Shown one piece after another: positions 10,245 to 21,579 of a stretch of 64,000 nucleotides of DNA (positions are counted from its first letter, which is position 1; every line of letters begins with the position of its first letter). A program made the position numbers and the translations under genes. The notes beneath the pieces are model-generated. The model saw only the letters and a program-made list of their open reading frames with translations, had not been told where the DNA came from and ran no database searches. This DNA comes from Andrena cerasifolii (taxonomy: Eukaryota > Arthropoda > Insecta > Hymenoptera > Andrenidae), in NCBI RefSeq assembly GCF_050908995.1, contig NC_135124.1, positions 1,488,001-1,552,000 on the forward strand. The letters are read 5' to 3'.

Positions 10245-10868
10245 TAGGGATGGAGTGCAAACTTACTATCAGTGATTTATCACAGTGGTCACGATCACGG
10301 TCGTGAATGAAGTTAAATCACGACCGTGATCGTGATTCTTTTAACTTCAGTGAATTGTTTACTGTCATCGTAATTCTTGATCTTGATTGAATTATTTTTT
10401 ATAAAATACTTCAATATAGCTTGTGTTACAGTCAAAGCGTGCTAATGCAGCGAATATATACCTAGAATATATATACATTCATAAATAGTCAATGTGTGCA
10501 CGCCCGGTTTGGATTGGCTAAAGTATTCACATATACATTATACTTTTTAACTAAAGTGAAGAAATATTCGTTAATTTAAATAGATCAAAATCGATTACAA
10601 TGGTTCAAAATATACAACTGAGCTTCTATAAGCACAGTGAGGACTTGAGAATGTTTCAAGAGAAAGTAGAAATTGGGATTATTTGGCGCGTGCAAAGAGC
10701 AGTTATGCTTTCCACCAATCAGATAACGAAAATCGTGAATCACTGTTCTGCCTGCACCAATCAGAAGCGATCACGAAAATCACGGATCACTGTGAAAAAT
10801 CACCGTGATTGAGAATGAACGTGATCGGATCACTCGTGATTCACAAATCACGGTTCTAGCCAACACTA
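10245..10868. mobile_element. Degenerate hAT element nested in the larger hAT
   Basis: Starts TAGGGATGGAGTGC and ends GGTTCTAGCCAACACTA, with termini related as TAGKGWTGG. Candidate target repeats are GTCACACA and ATCACAAA (6 of 8 identical). The subterminal regions are packed with CACGATCACG/CGTGATCGTG motifs on both sides. No transposase is visible. Confidence 0.6.
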
Positions 10869-11636
10869 ATCACAAACCTATAAAACGTTTTTTCGTATAG
10901 GTTATGAAGAAATGTCAATTTATTAATAATTATAATTCTGATTAAAAAAATTAAATTAAATTAAGTTACACTGACGAAAAATAGATATTGAAAGGTTAGT
11001 AAAAGAAATGACTATAGAATAATAAATATAATTTGTTTAAATATATATTGGCATCCAGTAAATATAATATGTTTAAATTATCTAGAGACGCGGTAGTGTT
11101 TCGACGCCAAGTACATGTTCGACACCTGTATATGGCGACTGTCGCTACCGCTATCATTTACTCGTCGCCGGGCTATTCCAACCTAACCTGAAACTTATTT
11201 CATTAATATCTCCTCACGTCTACAATATTTCCTAAATTTAATGGTATTTTTCTTATGTAAACCACATATAAGCTTTCGAATAAGACCAAATTCAATAAAA
11301 TCGGTCCACGCATGACAGAGATATCGTAATATCATGTCATGGATCTGTCAGAAATAAGATTTTTCTTCTGATTCTTCTTCTCCAGTCAAAATTTTCGTCG
11401 ACATAATACGTATACGCGTTACACGCATACCTTCAGCCAAAACGAAACTAACACATGTTTCGTTCGTCGATTCGTCGACTCTCGGGACCATTCAGCAGGG
11501 ATCGTCGACCGTTATTGTAGACATATCTATATATACTATTGAATTTTATTACCTACCAAGTGCCAAACCGTCATAACCTGCCAAGTGTCAAATAAGGTAA
11601 GTTGTCCAAATTTGAAATGTCACGAGTTCTAACACC

Positions 11637-11980
11637 ACATAGGAGACTGAATTATTGTCTCAATTAACTAGGTAAGTAGCCAAAATATTTTTAATAGATT
11701 TCTTATGTAGAGTCGCAGACTTGAAAGTTGTTCAGAGAAGGTTTGACAGAGAAGCATCTCCTTGCGCATAAGTTTCTGGAAATTTGTACCATGCATGTAC
11801 AAAATATACATAGGAGACTGAATTATTGTCTCAATTAACTAGGTAAGTAGCCAAAATATTTTTAATAGATTTCTTATGTAGAGTCGCAGACTTGGAAGTT
11901 GTTCGTAGAAGGTTCGACAGAGAAGCATCTCCTTTCGCATAAGTTTCTGGAAATTTGTACCATGCATGTACAAAATAATA
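11637..11980. repeat. 171-bp tandem duplication with a decayed third copy
   Basis: The block starting AGGAGACTGAATTATTGTCT at 11641 repeats at 11812, so the period is 171 bp, and the two copies differ at only a few positions. A diverged third copy is visible at about 12050-12230 (AGAGCATCTTG...CGCACAAGTTTCTGGAA), itself holding three short repeats of CGCACAGGCTTGGA. The sequence is unrelated to the 170-bp array at 921-2230. Confidence 0.85.
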
Positions 11981-12280
11981 TATTGTAGTAACAAATTGCA
12001 TTGTATTTAAATTTCCAGATATTTGTATACCAGCAATTTAGAGTTTTTATGTGAAGCCTATATTACAGAAATGAAGGGAGCGCACAGGCTTGGATAGAAT
12101 TCAACGGGTCGCACAGGCTTGGATGGATAGAAATGAAGGGGACGCACAGGCTTGGAGGTTGTCCGGAAAAGATTAGATAGATAGACAGAGCATCTTGTTT
12201 CGCACAAGTTTCTGGAAGCTTGTAAAATATGATAAATCGCCACAACTTGTCAAAAGACATTTTATTAAGAAATAAGAAAA

Positions 12281-13210
12281 TAGATTATGGTGGACTGCTT
12301 GCAATGTAGAGCAAGTCACATTAGTGACGAAAATACGCTGAAAACACATCTCCCTTGATGCTTTTCAATTTTTTGTGAAAAACATTTGTAATACTTTAAT
12401 TAAAATCCGCAGTAGTTGCCACGCTATTCATTAATTCATTAATTTTTTAGGTTCCCATTAACAATATTTCAATTCACCAATAAACATACTAAACTAATTT
12501 TATTCCAAAACCAGTAAATTGTGTGTTGAAAATATTGGATCTCTTCGTTCATTTTCGCTGAATTATTACCATTAGCATTTAAATTTTCTGCAACAAGACT
12601 TTCTGCCATACGCACTCACCTCCTTCGGACACATTTTGTGGTCTCTACACTTATAATAGCAAAATGCCACTCTATTTCTATATAAGTTCTACGTTAAGTT
12701 GTAACTAAAATCACTACAATGTGGATTTTATATATTTACAAATAATCAAAGTAGAAGATGATACAGAGTGATCTACGTCAGAGAAAATAATTTATTGCGA
12801 CATAGTACTACATTAATAATTAAACGATTTTATTAAACGATTTTATTCAGCTTCGATGCTCTGTTTTCTTCTTGTATGTTTGCTTCATATCTGAAAACTC
12901 TAATTTAAACAAATTCCACCAATCCACTGAATATGTATAACATAATTTACATATTTAATCAATGTCAAAGGTATGTTTAATTAGAAAATATTTAATAAAC
13001 TTAGAATCCAAGGTACACCATATTTACTGTTAAATATTTGTATTTCTCTACATTAGAGTATGGATTATCACCAATTTATTTAGTTTATACTAAAAATTAG
13101 TTTAAAAAAAGAAGGTTGTTAACTGTCTTACATACTTTATAGAAGATAATAATAATATAATATTAAAAATTATCTGAAGTCACTTCCTATGCAAATTATC
13201 TTTATAAAAA
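12281..13210. other. AT-rich interior of the hAT element
   Basis: No supported gene. On the minus strand a 46-codon frame starts at about 12609 after a GGAG-GTGAGT donor-like site, and an acceptor-like TTTTCAG lies at about 12893 before a short Lys-rich frame ending near an AATAAA. These could be scraps of captured or transposon exons, but nothing connects them convincingly. Confidence 0.25.
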
Positions 13211-13217
13211 GAAGTGA

Positions 13218-14401
13218 TATCCCCATAAAAAAACTTTTAAAAAAGTAAAAAAATTACGCCAAGTACATGAAATCAAATACATCACAAAAAAAGGCGATAA
13301 TAATAATTACAAAATAAAAAAAATTTGTGAAATCAAAATGAGCTGCAAGTACATAAAGGTGCTTTCCAACTGCGCTTAAGATGACACAACTACATATACA
13401 CAGCTAAAATGCTGTGTTCATAGCTTCCATTACTCATATCGCGGACATTTTAATGAACCCATCTAAAAGAATCAAAATTAATGATATACAAAAATTGCGC
13501 CAATTATAATAATGGCTATTTCTACAAAGAAAAAAGGTATTAAATAATATTAAGCAGATATATTTTTATATAAATAAATATTTTAATACGAATAAATATA
13601 TTATTCAAAATACTTGGCGCTGCGCTCCGAATTGGTGTTGCTAAACTGAATAAATATGTTTTAATTGCATTAATCTTTCTCTCTCTTTCTTGTGCGTGCG
13701 TTCGTGAATGTGTGTTTGTGTGCGTGTGCATATGCTACGTATGATATTAGAGTTAAATATATACAGAATATATCTGACTGCGTTTCTAGTATGTATATGT
13801 ACATTATGTATTTTAGATTGTAAGGGAGTTATTGTAAATTATTAATACTAAGACAATTAGCATTTCTTCGGTTTCGCAGCGCCAAGTATTTTGAATAATA
13901 TATTTATTCGTATTAAAATACTTATTTGTATAAAAATATATCTGCTGAATATTATTTAATACCTTTTACTCTTTGTAGAAATAGCCATTATTATAATTGG
14001 CGCAATTTTTGTATATCATTAATTTTTATTCTTTTAGATGGGTTTATTAAAATGTCCGCGATATCAGTAATGGAAGCTATGAACACAGCATTTTAGCTGT
14101 GTATATGTAGTTGTGTCATAGGGTTAGGTTTATTCTTTCTTTGGCATAGTACATATACACATATCCCATACCATAAGTGGCATTTCAAGAACATTCTTAT
14201 ATAGCCCAACGAACTTTAGTCTCTCTAGTTGTGTCATCTTAAGCGCAGTTGGAAAGCACCTTTATGTACTTGCAGCTCATTTTGATTTTACATTTTTTTT
14301 TATTTTGTAATTATTATTATCGTCTATTTTTTGTGATTTATTTGATTTCATGTACTTGGCGTAATTTTTTTACTTTTTTAACAGTTTTTTTATGGGGATA
14401 T
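13218..14401. mobile_element. Large inverted-repeat element with 0.4-kb arms
   Basis: The left arm (about 13218-13624) and right arm (about 13875-14401) are near-identical inverted copies, from TATCCCCATAAAAAAAC/GTTTTTTTATGGGGATA at the outside to ACTTGGCGCTGCG/CGCAGCGCCAAGT at the inside, around a loop of about 250 bp. The right arm is longer because it carries a 106-bp insertion plus a target duplication. No protein is encoded. The element is a fold-back or MITE-like insertion nested in the hAT element. Confidence 0.85.
14120..14225. mobile_element. 106-bp insertion with 12-bp duplicated target
   Basis: The insertion is flanked by TAGTTGTGTCAT at 14108-14119 and 14226-14237. The opposite arm of the enclosing palindrome has only one copy of this 12-mer (inverse, about 13385-13396), so the uninterrupted site is preserved in the same molecule. 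The inserted DNA (AGGGTTAGGTTTATTC..) has no terminal inverted repeat and no poly(A). Confidence 0.75.
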
Positions 14402-14416
14402 TTATTGAATGCCAAT

Positions 14417-14519
14417 ATTGGGATTGGCTAAGCTGCGATACGCTACCTGGTGGCGACCTACTCCTTTAGGTTCTGATTTTCGCCACCAGGTAGCGTATCG
14501 CAGCTTTGCCAATCCCAAT
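14417..14519. repeat. Compact 103-bp palindrome
   Basis: ATTGGGATTGGCTAAGCTGC at the left is mirrored by GCAGCTTTGCCAATCCCAAT at the right, with arms of about 45 bp and a loop of about 16 bases. The only arm difference seen is one base and one indel. It may be a very short fold-back insertion directly beside the previous element. Confidence 0.8.
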
Positions 14520-14736
14520 AGTTTTCGTAATCGCCGTATTTTGCAGTTCTCTGCACTATTCACATGCAACCAATATTCTATTTACTACATTTGCGACAAA
14601 TGACACGTATGAAATGGACTTAAAAACGACATATTATACGTACCTTTGCGACATATTATACGTACCTTTGCGACATGTCGTAAATGCATTTGCGACGCGG
14701 TGTAAAATACCGACCCACCACTGACGGCCGTCTGTA

Positions 14737-17365
14737 TTGTTACGCTATCACTTGAACGTGACTGAGGAATTGTACGTAATCGATATGTATGCAGGAGCGA
14801 GATTTGAAACAGAGGACGAGGAAGAGTTTATTGTCAAGACTCATAAATACGTAGAGCGCGTTGTGTTTCTCAAGGATTTTTCCGTGCTAGTTTTTGCACG
14901 TGTCCTTACAAAGCGGGTAGCTGATGCCTGAACTCAGAAGGCGTACGAGAGCCTGGGATTGCACTTAATAGCCTTTGAATCTACAGTTAGGCCAGGCGAG
15001 GATAGTAAATAGCTTAACTTTTCCTTTCACATCTGCGTGCCAAGTTCCGTCGAGCGGGCAGTAGCTCGTCTCATAAAACCACTTAGTTTTCTGTCTGCGC
15101 TTTCAATAATTGCCGGTGTCCTGTAAGGGTAAAAACTCTGATCAGGAAGGGCCGAAAGTCATAAAGTCATAAACGTTGTTCGGGCGACGTCTTCTTGACC
15201 CTGAGGGTTACGCTTATCTACCTTTTAGATATATATGTAAATTATGTACTCAGAAAGCGTGCCTCGACCACCAGCCGAGTGTGGAGAGAAGCGTGAAGGA
15301 AGGGCCAAGGACATAGAGATGGATAGAGGACAACCCACTGTCGAAGCTCGAAGGATATCATCGTTCTGATTCGATAACAAGGATCTATGGGAGGACCAGG
15401 AGGATCTTGGCGACGACTTCGTCGACAAGCTCGGGGCTGTTTCTTGGACGACACATTCATTCGGTCGCTAACCAGCTTTCTCAGCAGTTCAAATATACAT
15501 AAAAGTTTATCTTAAAAATAGCTTCTGTGTACTTTGATTTATTTGAAAACGCCCGCACTCCGACGAGCAGAGCAGTTTAGCGCTCCACAGGCACCCATCC
15601 GCGTCCGCATCCCAAAATCCCCGCTAAAATACGTAACAGTACAAAGAGGAGATACAATAGGGTGCGTTCCACTTGCGCCTAAATCGACCGCGGGCGAAAA
15701 GCTAGTAGAACAGGCAGGAACGGGGTTTGTAGGCGCGCCCGGTTTGCGTTCCACTTGAGTACACATCGCCCGTGAACCCTTGAATCCAGATGGAAGTAAT
15801 AAACAGGTATGAAGTAGTAGAAAAGTGAAAGTTAGAAATACGTATCTTCAGAAGCGGAAAAAAGAAATATCACACATATCTTCTGTTTTCTTGTAACCGA
15901 TTTTTAACTGTGGTGTCCCCGTTTTGCGCCTTGGATGATTTTCGATAACGCGTGAAAACAAGTCGACGAAATTGCAGTTTTCTTCTGACAAGGGCGAAAA
16001 ATTGATATAAAATATCGCAAATGACCCTGTACTTTATGCTACTAGTAACAAAAATTACAAAAGTTATGTAGTCAAAGAAAATGTGTACAGAGAAATATCA
16101 AATAAATTAAAAACAACAAGTAAAGTATTGTTTATTTATATGTATGTTCATAAATGTTACAACTTTTAAATAATAAACGAGATAAGAAGCCGAATGCAAC
16201 GTCTAGAAGCACGCGTTTGACGCTGATAGGAAATCCCGCCTTTGGCGCTTGAATTGAATTACGCGCGAAAATCACGAACGAACAGGCCAGACCCACCTTC
16301 GGACGTGGATCGCCTGTGGTCGCGCCAATGACGTCATTCGTGACGTTTACAGCGCGACCGCGGTCGTCGTGGTCGCCAAGTGGAACGTGAACCACGGACG
16401 TAGCGGTCGATTTGGGCGCAAGTGGAACGCACCTGTTACGTATTTTAGCGGTAAATTTGGGATCAGAACGCGGGTTGGTGCCCGTGGAGCGCTGAACCAC
16501 TCTGCTCGACGGAGTACGGGAGGTTTTTAAGATAAAACAACGTACACACAGAAGCTATTTTAAAACAGGACTTCAAAGTATATTTCGAACTGCTTTTAAA
16601 GCTGGTTAGCGACAGAATGAATCAAGCGTGTCCAAGAAGCAGCACCGAGCTCGTCGACGAAGTCGACGATAAGATCCTCCTGGTCCTCCCGTAAATCCTT
16701 GTTGTCCAATCAGAACGATGACATCCCCCAAGCTACGTCAGAGGGTTGTCCTCTAGCCACCTCTCCGTCCTTGGCCCTTCCTTCACGCTTTCCTCCACTC
16801 TCAGCTGGTGGTCGAGGCACGCTTTCCGATTACATAGTTTTTCATAGAGTGCGTACAGTACATACATATCTAACAAGTAGGTAAGCGTAACCCTCAGGGT
16901 CAAGAAGATGCCGCTCGGACAAAGTTTATGACTTTCGGTCTTTTCCCGACCGGAGTTTTTACCTTTACAGGACATAGGTAATTATTAAAAGCGAGGACAG
17001 AATTTTAAGTGGTTTTATGAGACGAGCCGCTGTCCGCTCGACGACACTTGGCACGCAGATGTGCAAGGAAAAATTAAGCTATTTACTATCCTCGCCTAAC
17101 CTAACTGTAATTTGAAAGCTATTGAATACAATCCCAGGCTTTTGTACGCCTTCCGAGTTTAAGCATCAGCTGCTAGCATTGTGAAGGCACGTTTAAAACT
17201 ACCGAGGAAAAACCCTCGGGAAACACGACGCGCTCTACGTGTTTTATAGGTCTCGGTAATAACTCTTCTTTGTCCTCCGTTTCAAATCTCGCTCCTACGT
17301 ACTCATACGTACTTTACATATCAATTACATACGATTTCCTAGCCACGTTCAAGCGGTAGCGTAAC
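14737..17365. mobile_element. Fold-back element with about 0.9-kb arms
   Basis: The left arm (14737 to about 15655) begins TTACGCTATCACTTGAACGT. The right arm (about 16434-17365) ends CACGTTCAAGCGGTAGCGTA. The arms match over most of their length at roughly 85-90%, including GTTACGCTTA/GCGTAACCCTCAGGGTCAAG and AGGATAGTAAATAGCTTAA. The centre is occupied by a separate TIR element (15660-16433). Open frames inside are not recognisable. The structure fits a Foldback/MITE-like element with very long inverted termini. Confidence 0.8.
15660..16433. mobile_element. TIR element with GGGTGCGTTCCACTTGCGCC ends
   Basis: Starts GGGTGCGTTCCACTTGCGCC and ends with the inverse, GGCGCAAGTGGAACGCACC; the similarity continues for about 30 bases. 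Inside, GCGTTCCACTTG/CAAGTGGAACG recurs as a second inner pair. It sits in the loop of the larger fold-back. A related element with GTTCCACTT-like ends lies at about 30754-31305. No transposase was found and the target duplication is unclear. Confidence 0.7.
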
Positions 17366-17914
17366 ACACCCATAGGGTGTGTTCCGATTCATGCATACTG
17401 CGCAGATTCATAGCGTTCCGTTTACAACAGTGCATGAACCGCAGTAACGAAACGGAACGGTTTTCGATGCGTTTGATGCTCGTGAGGTAGCGCGGGAATG
17501 TTCAAACTTACTTACAATTAGCTATGCATTTGGATGGATTACGTTAAATTTAATTCGAGACTTTTGGGCGGTGGTCGAAGCACGCTTTTTAACTACATCG
17601 GTTACTACGTCCTAAGAATCGGGGACCGACCCCTAACGAAATGTGATGGCTTTATTGGTTCTTGAATTTTCTCAACCCGAGTTTTCCTGTTCTTCTTGAA
17701 CAGCGGCAATTATTGAAAGCGAAGACCATATTTTATGAGTTTTACGGGACGAACTGCTGTTATTTATTATCCGCGCCCGGGGTAAATTGAAGGTTTTGAA
17801 GGCTATTGAATACAATCGTAGGCTCTCCTACGTCTTCTGGATTAGAGTATAGCTGTAATATTAGCATTATAAGAACACATTCGAAAAACATAGCAGTAAA
17901 AGCCTTTAAGAAAT

Positions 17915-19751
17915 AATACCCTGATAGCCATCTGCCTGCAGTCTGCCGGCAGATTGACAGCAGGGTCTGCCAGGAGAGTGCAGGATCTGCCGGCAGCTGC
18001 GATGCAGCCTACGTCCGCATTCAGCTACGGTTCTGCCGGCAGGGTCTGCTTGTCAGGGTCTGCCGGCAGATCGACGGCAGATCGACGGCAGGTCCTGCCG
18101 GCAGATCGACGGCAGATCGACGGCAGGTCCTGCTGCTCGCCTGACACATCCAACAGCGCCATCTGAAGGCCACAATTGCCAAAGAATTTCCTACGCGTGA
18201 CGTCACATGGACTTATTTCAAAAAGTATTTATTCTTTCTTTAATAATATACAGGATCAGTGATTACAATTGTTACAAAATAATATAAGCGCATATAAATC
18301 CAAAGAGGGACTTTCAACATTTACATTTACAAATCCACGTCCCGTAACCACTGGTACCTAGTAGGGGCGATATCAGGAAATTTCATTCAGTATTCTCGAC
18401 TTCTTTTTTGTGTAGAATCATCATGTTCCGCGTTGTGTTAGCGCTGAAAACAAATACAATATTAGCATAAAATTAAACGTAACGCATGAATAAACAGAAT
18501 ACATGCGATACTTACTTCAGCTCCATCTCCACACAGTACACAGTCTAGGCGATCATACATGCTCCTGCGAACATTAAAATTTATAAGAAAATATGTCTTA
18601 AATTATTATCTACTAAACAAGACTCTGAACATTCGCACTTCGCGCATAACCCTACTTTTCTGTCTTCTAGATAATGCGAATCTCGATGTCCGCGACGTAG
18701 ATAATTAGAAATTATTCAATTCCATAATTACGTTTGCCTTCTGGATACGCCGAGATGATTTGTTTGAATATTGATGGATGAGATTACTTAGAATATTCTT
18801 TGAGCGTACGTCTTCAAGCACAACGGGCAACGGGTGCCACTTCCAGTTTTCGAGGTCTGAGGTGGCAGTCACTGGCGGTGGCAGTCAGTGCCGGCAAAAT
18901 CGAAGAATATTCCAAGTAATTTCATCCATCAACATCCAGACAAAGCATCTCGTCGTATCCAGAAGGCAAACGTAATTATGGAATTGAATAATTTCTAATT
19001 ATCTACGTCGCGGACATCGAGATTCGCATTATCTAGAAGACAGAAAAGTAGGGTTATGCGCGAAGTGCGAATGTTCAGCGTCTTGTTTAGTAGATAATAA
19101 TTTAAGACATATTTTCTTATAAATTTTAATGTTCGCAGGAGCATGTATGATCGCCTAGACTGTGTACTGTGTGGAGATGGAGCTGAAGTAAGTATCGCAT
19201 GTATTCTGTTTATTCATGCGTTACGTTTAATTTTATGCTAATATTGTATTTGTTTTCAGCGCTAACACAACGCGGAACATGATGATTCTACACAAAAAAG
19301 AAGTCGAAAATACTGAATGAAATTTCCTGATATCGCCCCTACTAGGTACCAGTGGTTACGGGACGTGGATTTGTAAATGTAAATGTTGAAAGTACCTCTT
19401 TGGATTTATATGCGCTTATATTATTTTGTAACAATTGTAATCACTGATCCTGTATATTATTAAAGAAAGAATAAATACTTTTTGAAATAAGTCCATGTGA
19501 CGTCACGCGTAGGAAATTCTTTGGCAATTGTGGCCTTCAGATGGCGCTGTTGGATGTGTCAGGCGAACAGCAGGACCTGCCGTCGATCTGCCGTCGATCT
19601 GCCGGCAGGACCTGCCGTCGATCTGCCGTCGATCTGCCGGCAGACCCTGACAAGCAGACCCTGCCGGCAGAACCGTAGCTGGATGCGGACGTAGGCTGCG
19701 CCGCAGCTGCCGGCAGATCCTGCCACCCGATCTGGTTATCAGGGATAATGC
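17915..19751. repeat. Giant palindrome with near-identical arms
   Basis: The arms (left about 17915-18820, right about 18895-19751) match almost base for base, for example CTTTGGCAATTGTGGCCTTC and its inverse, and the ACGCCGAGATGA region near the loop. They contain tandem GATCGACGGCA units separated by CTGCCGGCAG. The right arm, read on the plus strand, has splice-like sites: acceptor ending 19138, a 49-base exon 19139-19187, donor GTAAGT at 19188, acceptor TTTTCAG ending 19259, and AATAAA at 19470-19475. The only open frame through the small exon carries a CVLCGDGAE motif and stops one codon after the junction. It could be a captured gene end or a transposon exon. Confidence 0.75.
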
Positions 19752-20450
19752 GCGCCACGTATTTGCTTCCTTTCTCATCTTCCGTTTCGATCCTGCCGTA
19801 AACCTTCTAGGGATGTTGTTCGCTTCGAAATTAAGTCCGTTGCGTTGGTTGCGGTTCATACAGCGAGTGCATAGACGATATTACCCGATTCGTAAAATTC
19901 CCTATAATCCTCCAACTTCTAGCTCATGATGAGTGCAGTAACTACAGAAAATCAAACCATGGGCAGCTAATGCACATTTTCCGCGCATGCGTATTTGTCG
20001 CTTTACGTGTGCTTCTGTATTTCGAATTCGAATACTGCAAACAGGGAAAAGCAGGGTAATTCCGGCTACATAAGCAAGAAACGCTATAAAGTTTGAGCAA
20101 CTTACACATTTGCTAGTTTTTTATATGAATTGATACTTTGAAGTGTCTAGTTTTTATTAGTATGACCGAGAAAGCATAAATTTATGTTGTAACAAAGTTG
20201 GAAGCAATAACACAAAAATGTTCATTTCACTGGAATTACGGAATTAACGTGGGGTAATTCCGGCCATGATTTTTCTTTATAAAAGAAGTGGGAAACCTGT
20301 TAAATTAATAAAAAAAAATATAAAAAGTTTGCAAATGTAGCGTAAAGTAACGAAATATCCAACAAACATTTATTGTCATGTAGCATATAAGTTATATTTT
20401 CTGTCACTTCGAGGACCCGACCACATAATTTGGTGTATGTTTTTCAAAGC
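19752..20450. other. Right flank of the palindrome, repeats only
   Basis: No gene. An inverted pair built on GCGCATGCGTATTTGTC lies at about 19980-20010 and 20455-20485. GGGTAATTCCGGC occurs twice in direct orientation (about 20054 and 20253). A copy of the GTGACAGAAAATATAAC-family end lies at 20355-20430. Confidence 0.5.
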
Positions 20451-20809
20451 GTGCGTAAAAAGACAAATACGCATGCGCGCGTGAACTGCACACGTCATGC
20501 GCTAGAAGTGGGAGAGTTCTAGAGAATCCTATGTGCCACCAACGCCACGAGTGCACGCACAGACTGAAACGGAACGGTTTTCTCTACAGTCTATGCGCAT
20601 AATGCGTGAATCGGAACACACCCACTGTTGTGTCACCGTCAGTTCACCATGAACCAAAAGAGCGCGAAGCTTGAATCGAATGCTGTATTCCTGTCACCTT
20701 GCCATGATGTGAACGTAGCTTCTCATTCGGAGGGAAATTTGAATCGAAGGAAGAGGGAAACTGCATGAAATTCTTGGTTTTCTTATTCTTTTATACTGAA
20801 ATTATGCAA

Positions 20810-21025
20810 TCTTAATATATAAAGCAGAAATGTTCTATATGTTTGTGGGTTTGTCTATCGCCTAAAAACTTTTGAACGATAAACTATGGGATCACGAAAT
20901 GAACCTCAGCTCATTATGCCTGACTAATCCAGATAAATGTGATTATTTTCACAAAAATAACTAAAAAAAAATTTTTTATAAAATCAGAATCTAAATTTCG
21001 GACGAAGCCGAGTAGTAAAGCTGGT
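20810..21025 (+). mobile_element. Short non-autonomous Helitron
   Basis: The segment starts TCTTAATATATAAAGCAGAA, like the TC plus TATATAA-rich 5' end of insect Helitrons. It ends with a short hairpin (CGGACGAAGCCG) followed by AGTAGTAAAGCTGGT, close to the CTAGT/CTRR-type 3' terminus. It sits exactly between an A (20809) and a T (21026), as Helitrons require, with no target duplication. It has no Rep/helicase and no terminal inverted repeats. The GACGAAGCCG hairpin is the characteristic clue. Confidence 0.75.
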
Positions 21026-21210
21026 TAAACATATTCATGGCCAGGTAATCAAACACTCGCTATCATTGTAATTTTTATTAACCATCACCGAAATTATGTA
21101 CTAACACTCGTTAGAAAACAAATGTAATTACGTTATTTTATTTATGTTAACAACCGAAATTGAAAATCATTCATTCAATTGCGAGAGTTGATTCTGTACA
21201 GACGTATTTA

Positions 21211-21579
21211 TCAAAACGTACTAAATATATATGTATGTTCAAATCGAATATAAAGTTTCCTTTTAATCATTATAATTCTCGAGTTTAAAACCTGAACGCA
21301 TCCTTTGAGCAGAGTGCTTTTGCATTCCACGGGCATCGGCCCCACTCCTTGGAATTGGACGCAAGTTCCCGAAGAATCACGCAACAGTACATACAGGCCG
21401 GAACATAGTGAATTTGGCAAAGCTGTCATCAATCCTATTTGAATTTTCTGAAGCCTTTCGGGCGTTATGTCACGGCCGGCTCTGGTACCAGTCGGAACAT
21501 AGTCATCGGACTGATGGTTGTCGAAATGCAGTGTTGCAACATCGTAGTGTCCGGCCTGTACTACAGACGGCCGTGGCAT
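21211..21579 (-). CDS. Unrecognised ORF divergent from Ltn1
   Basis: An open frame of 122 codons starting at an ATG at 21577-21579, about 300 bp upstream of and divergent from the Ltn1 start. The first 100 residues have mixed composition that looks protein-like (for example DDYVPTGTRAGRDITPERLQ), with more balanced base use than nearby DNA. The last 22 residues are lysine, isoleucine and phenylalanine-rich and look non-coding. CTGTAGTACAG at about 21560 (minus strand) could be an acceptor, so this may be an exon of a longer gene. No domain was recognised. It could also be a pseudogene or a chance frame. Confidence 0.35.
   Translation of the reverse strand: MPRPSVVQAGHYDVATLHFDNHQSDDYVPTGTRAGRDITPERLQKIQIGLMTALPNSLCSGLYVLLRDSSGTCVQFQGVGPMPVECKSTLLKGCVQVLNSRIIMIKRKLYIRFEHTYIFSTF

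Larger units (their letters stand above)
10052..14723. mobile_element. 4.67-kb hAT element with perfect 8-bp target duplication
   Basis: The termini are CAGTGGTGGGT and its inverse ACCCACCACTG, flanked by perfect 8-bp repeats ACGGCCGT (10044-10051 and 14724-14731). Subterminal TGTCGTAAATG-type repeats lie at both ends (about 10098-10140 and 14600-14700), as is usual for hAT transposase-binding regions. No intact transposase frame remains. The interior is filled by secondary insertions: a degenerate hAT copy, a 171-bp tandem duplication, a large inverted repeat and a small palindrome. It is a non-autonomous or decayed hAT carrier. Confidence 0.85.
17375..20623. mobile_element. 3.25-kb TIR element containing a giant palindrome
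   Basis: The ends are GGGTGTGTTCCGATTCATGC and its inverse GCGTGAATCGGAACACACCC, with further subterminal AAACGGAACGG repeats at both sides. The middle (about 17915-19751) is a long palindrome. The left part (about 17565-17890) is a diverged copy of the outer arm of the neighbouring fold-back (14737-17365). The GGGTGTGTTCC terminus is the same general type as that at 15660. No transposase frame was found; the target duplication could not be fixed. Confidence 0.7.

Noticed and set aside
17954..19859. Frames of 60-118 codons in the giant palindrome
   Set aside because: They arise from CAG/GCC-rich tandem units and appear in both arms as mirror copies.
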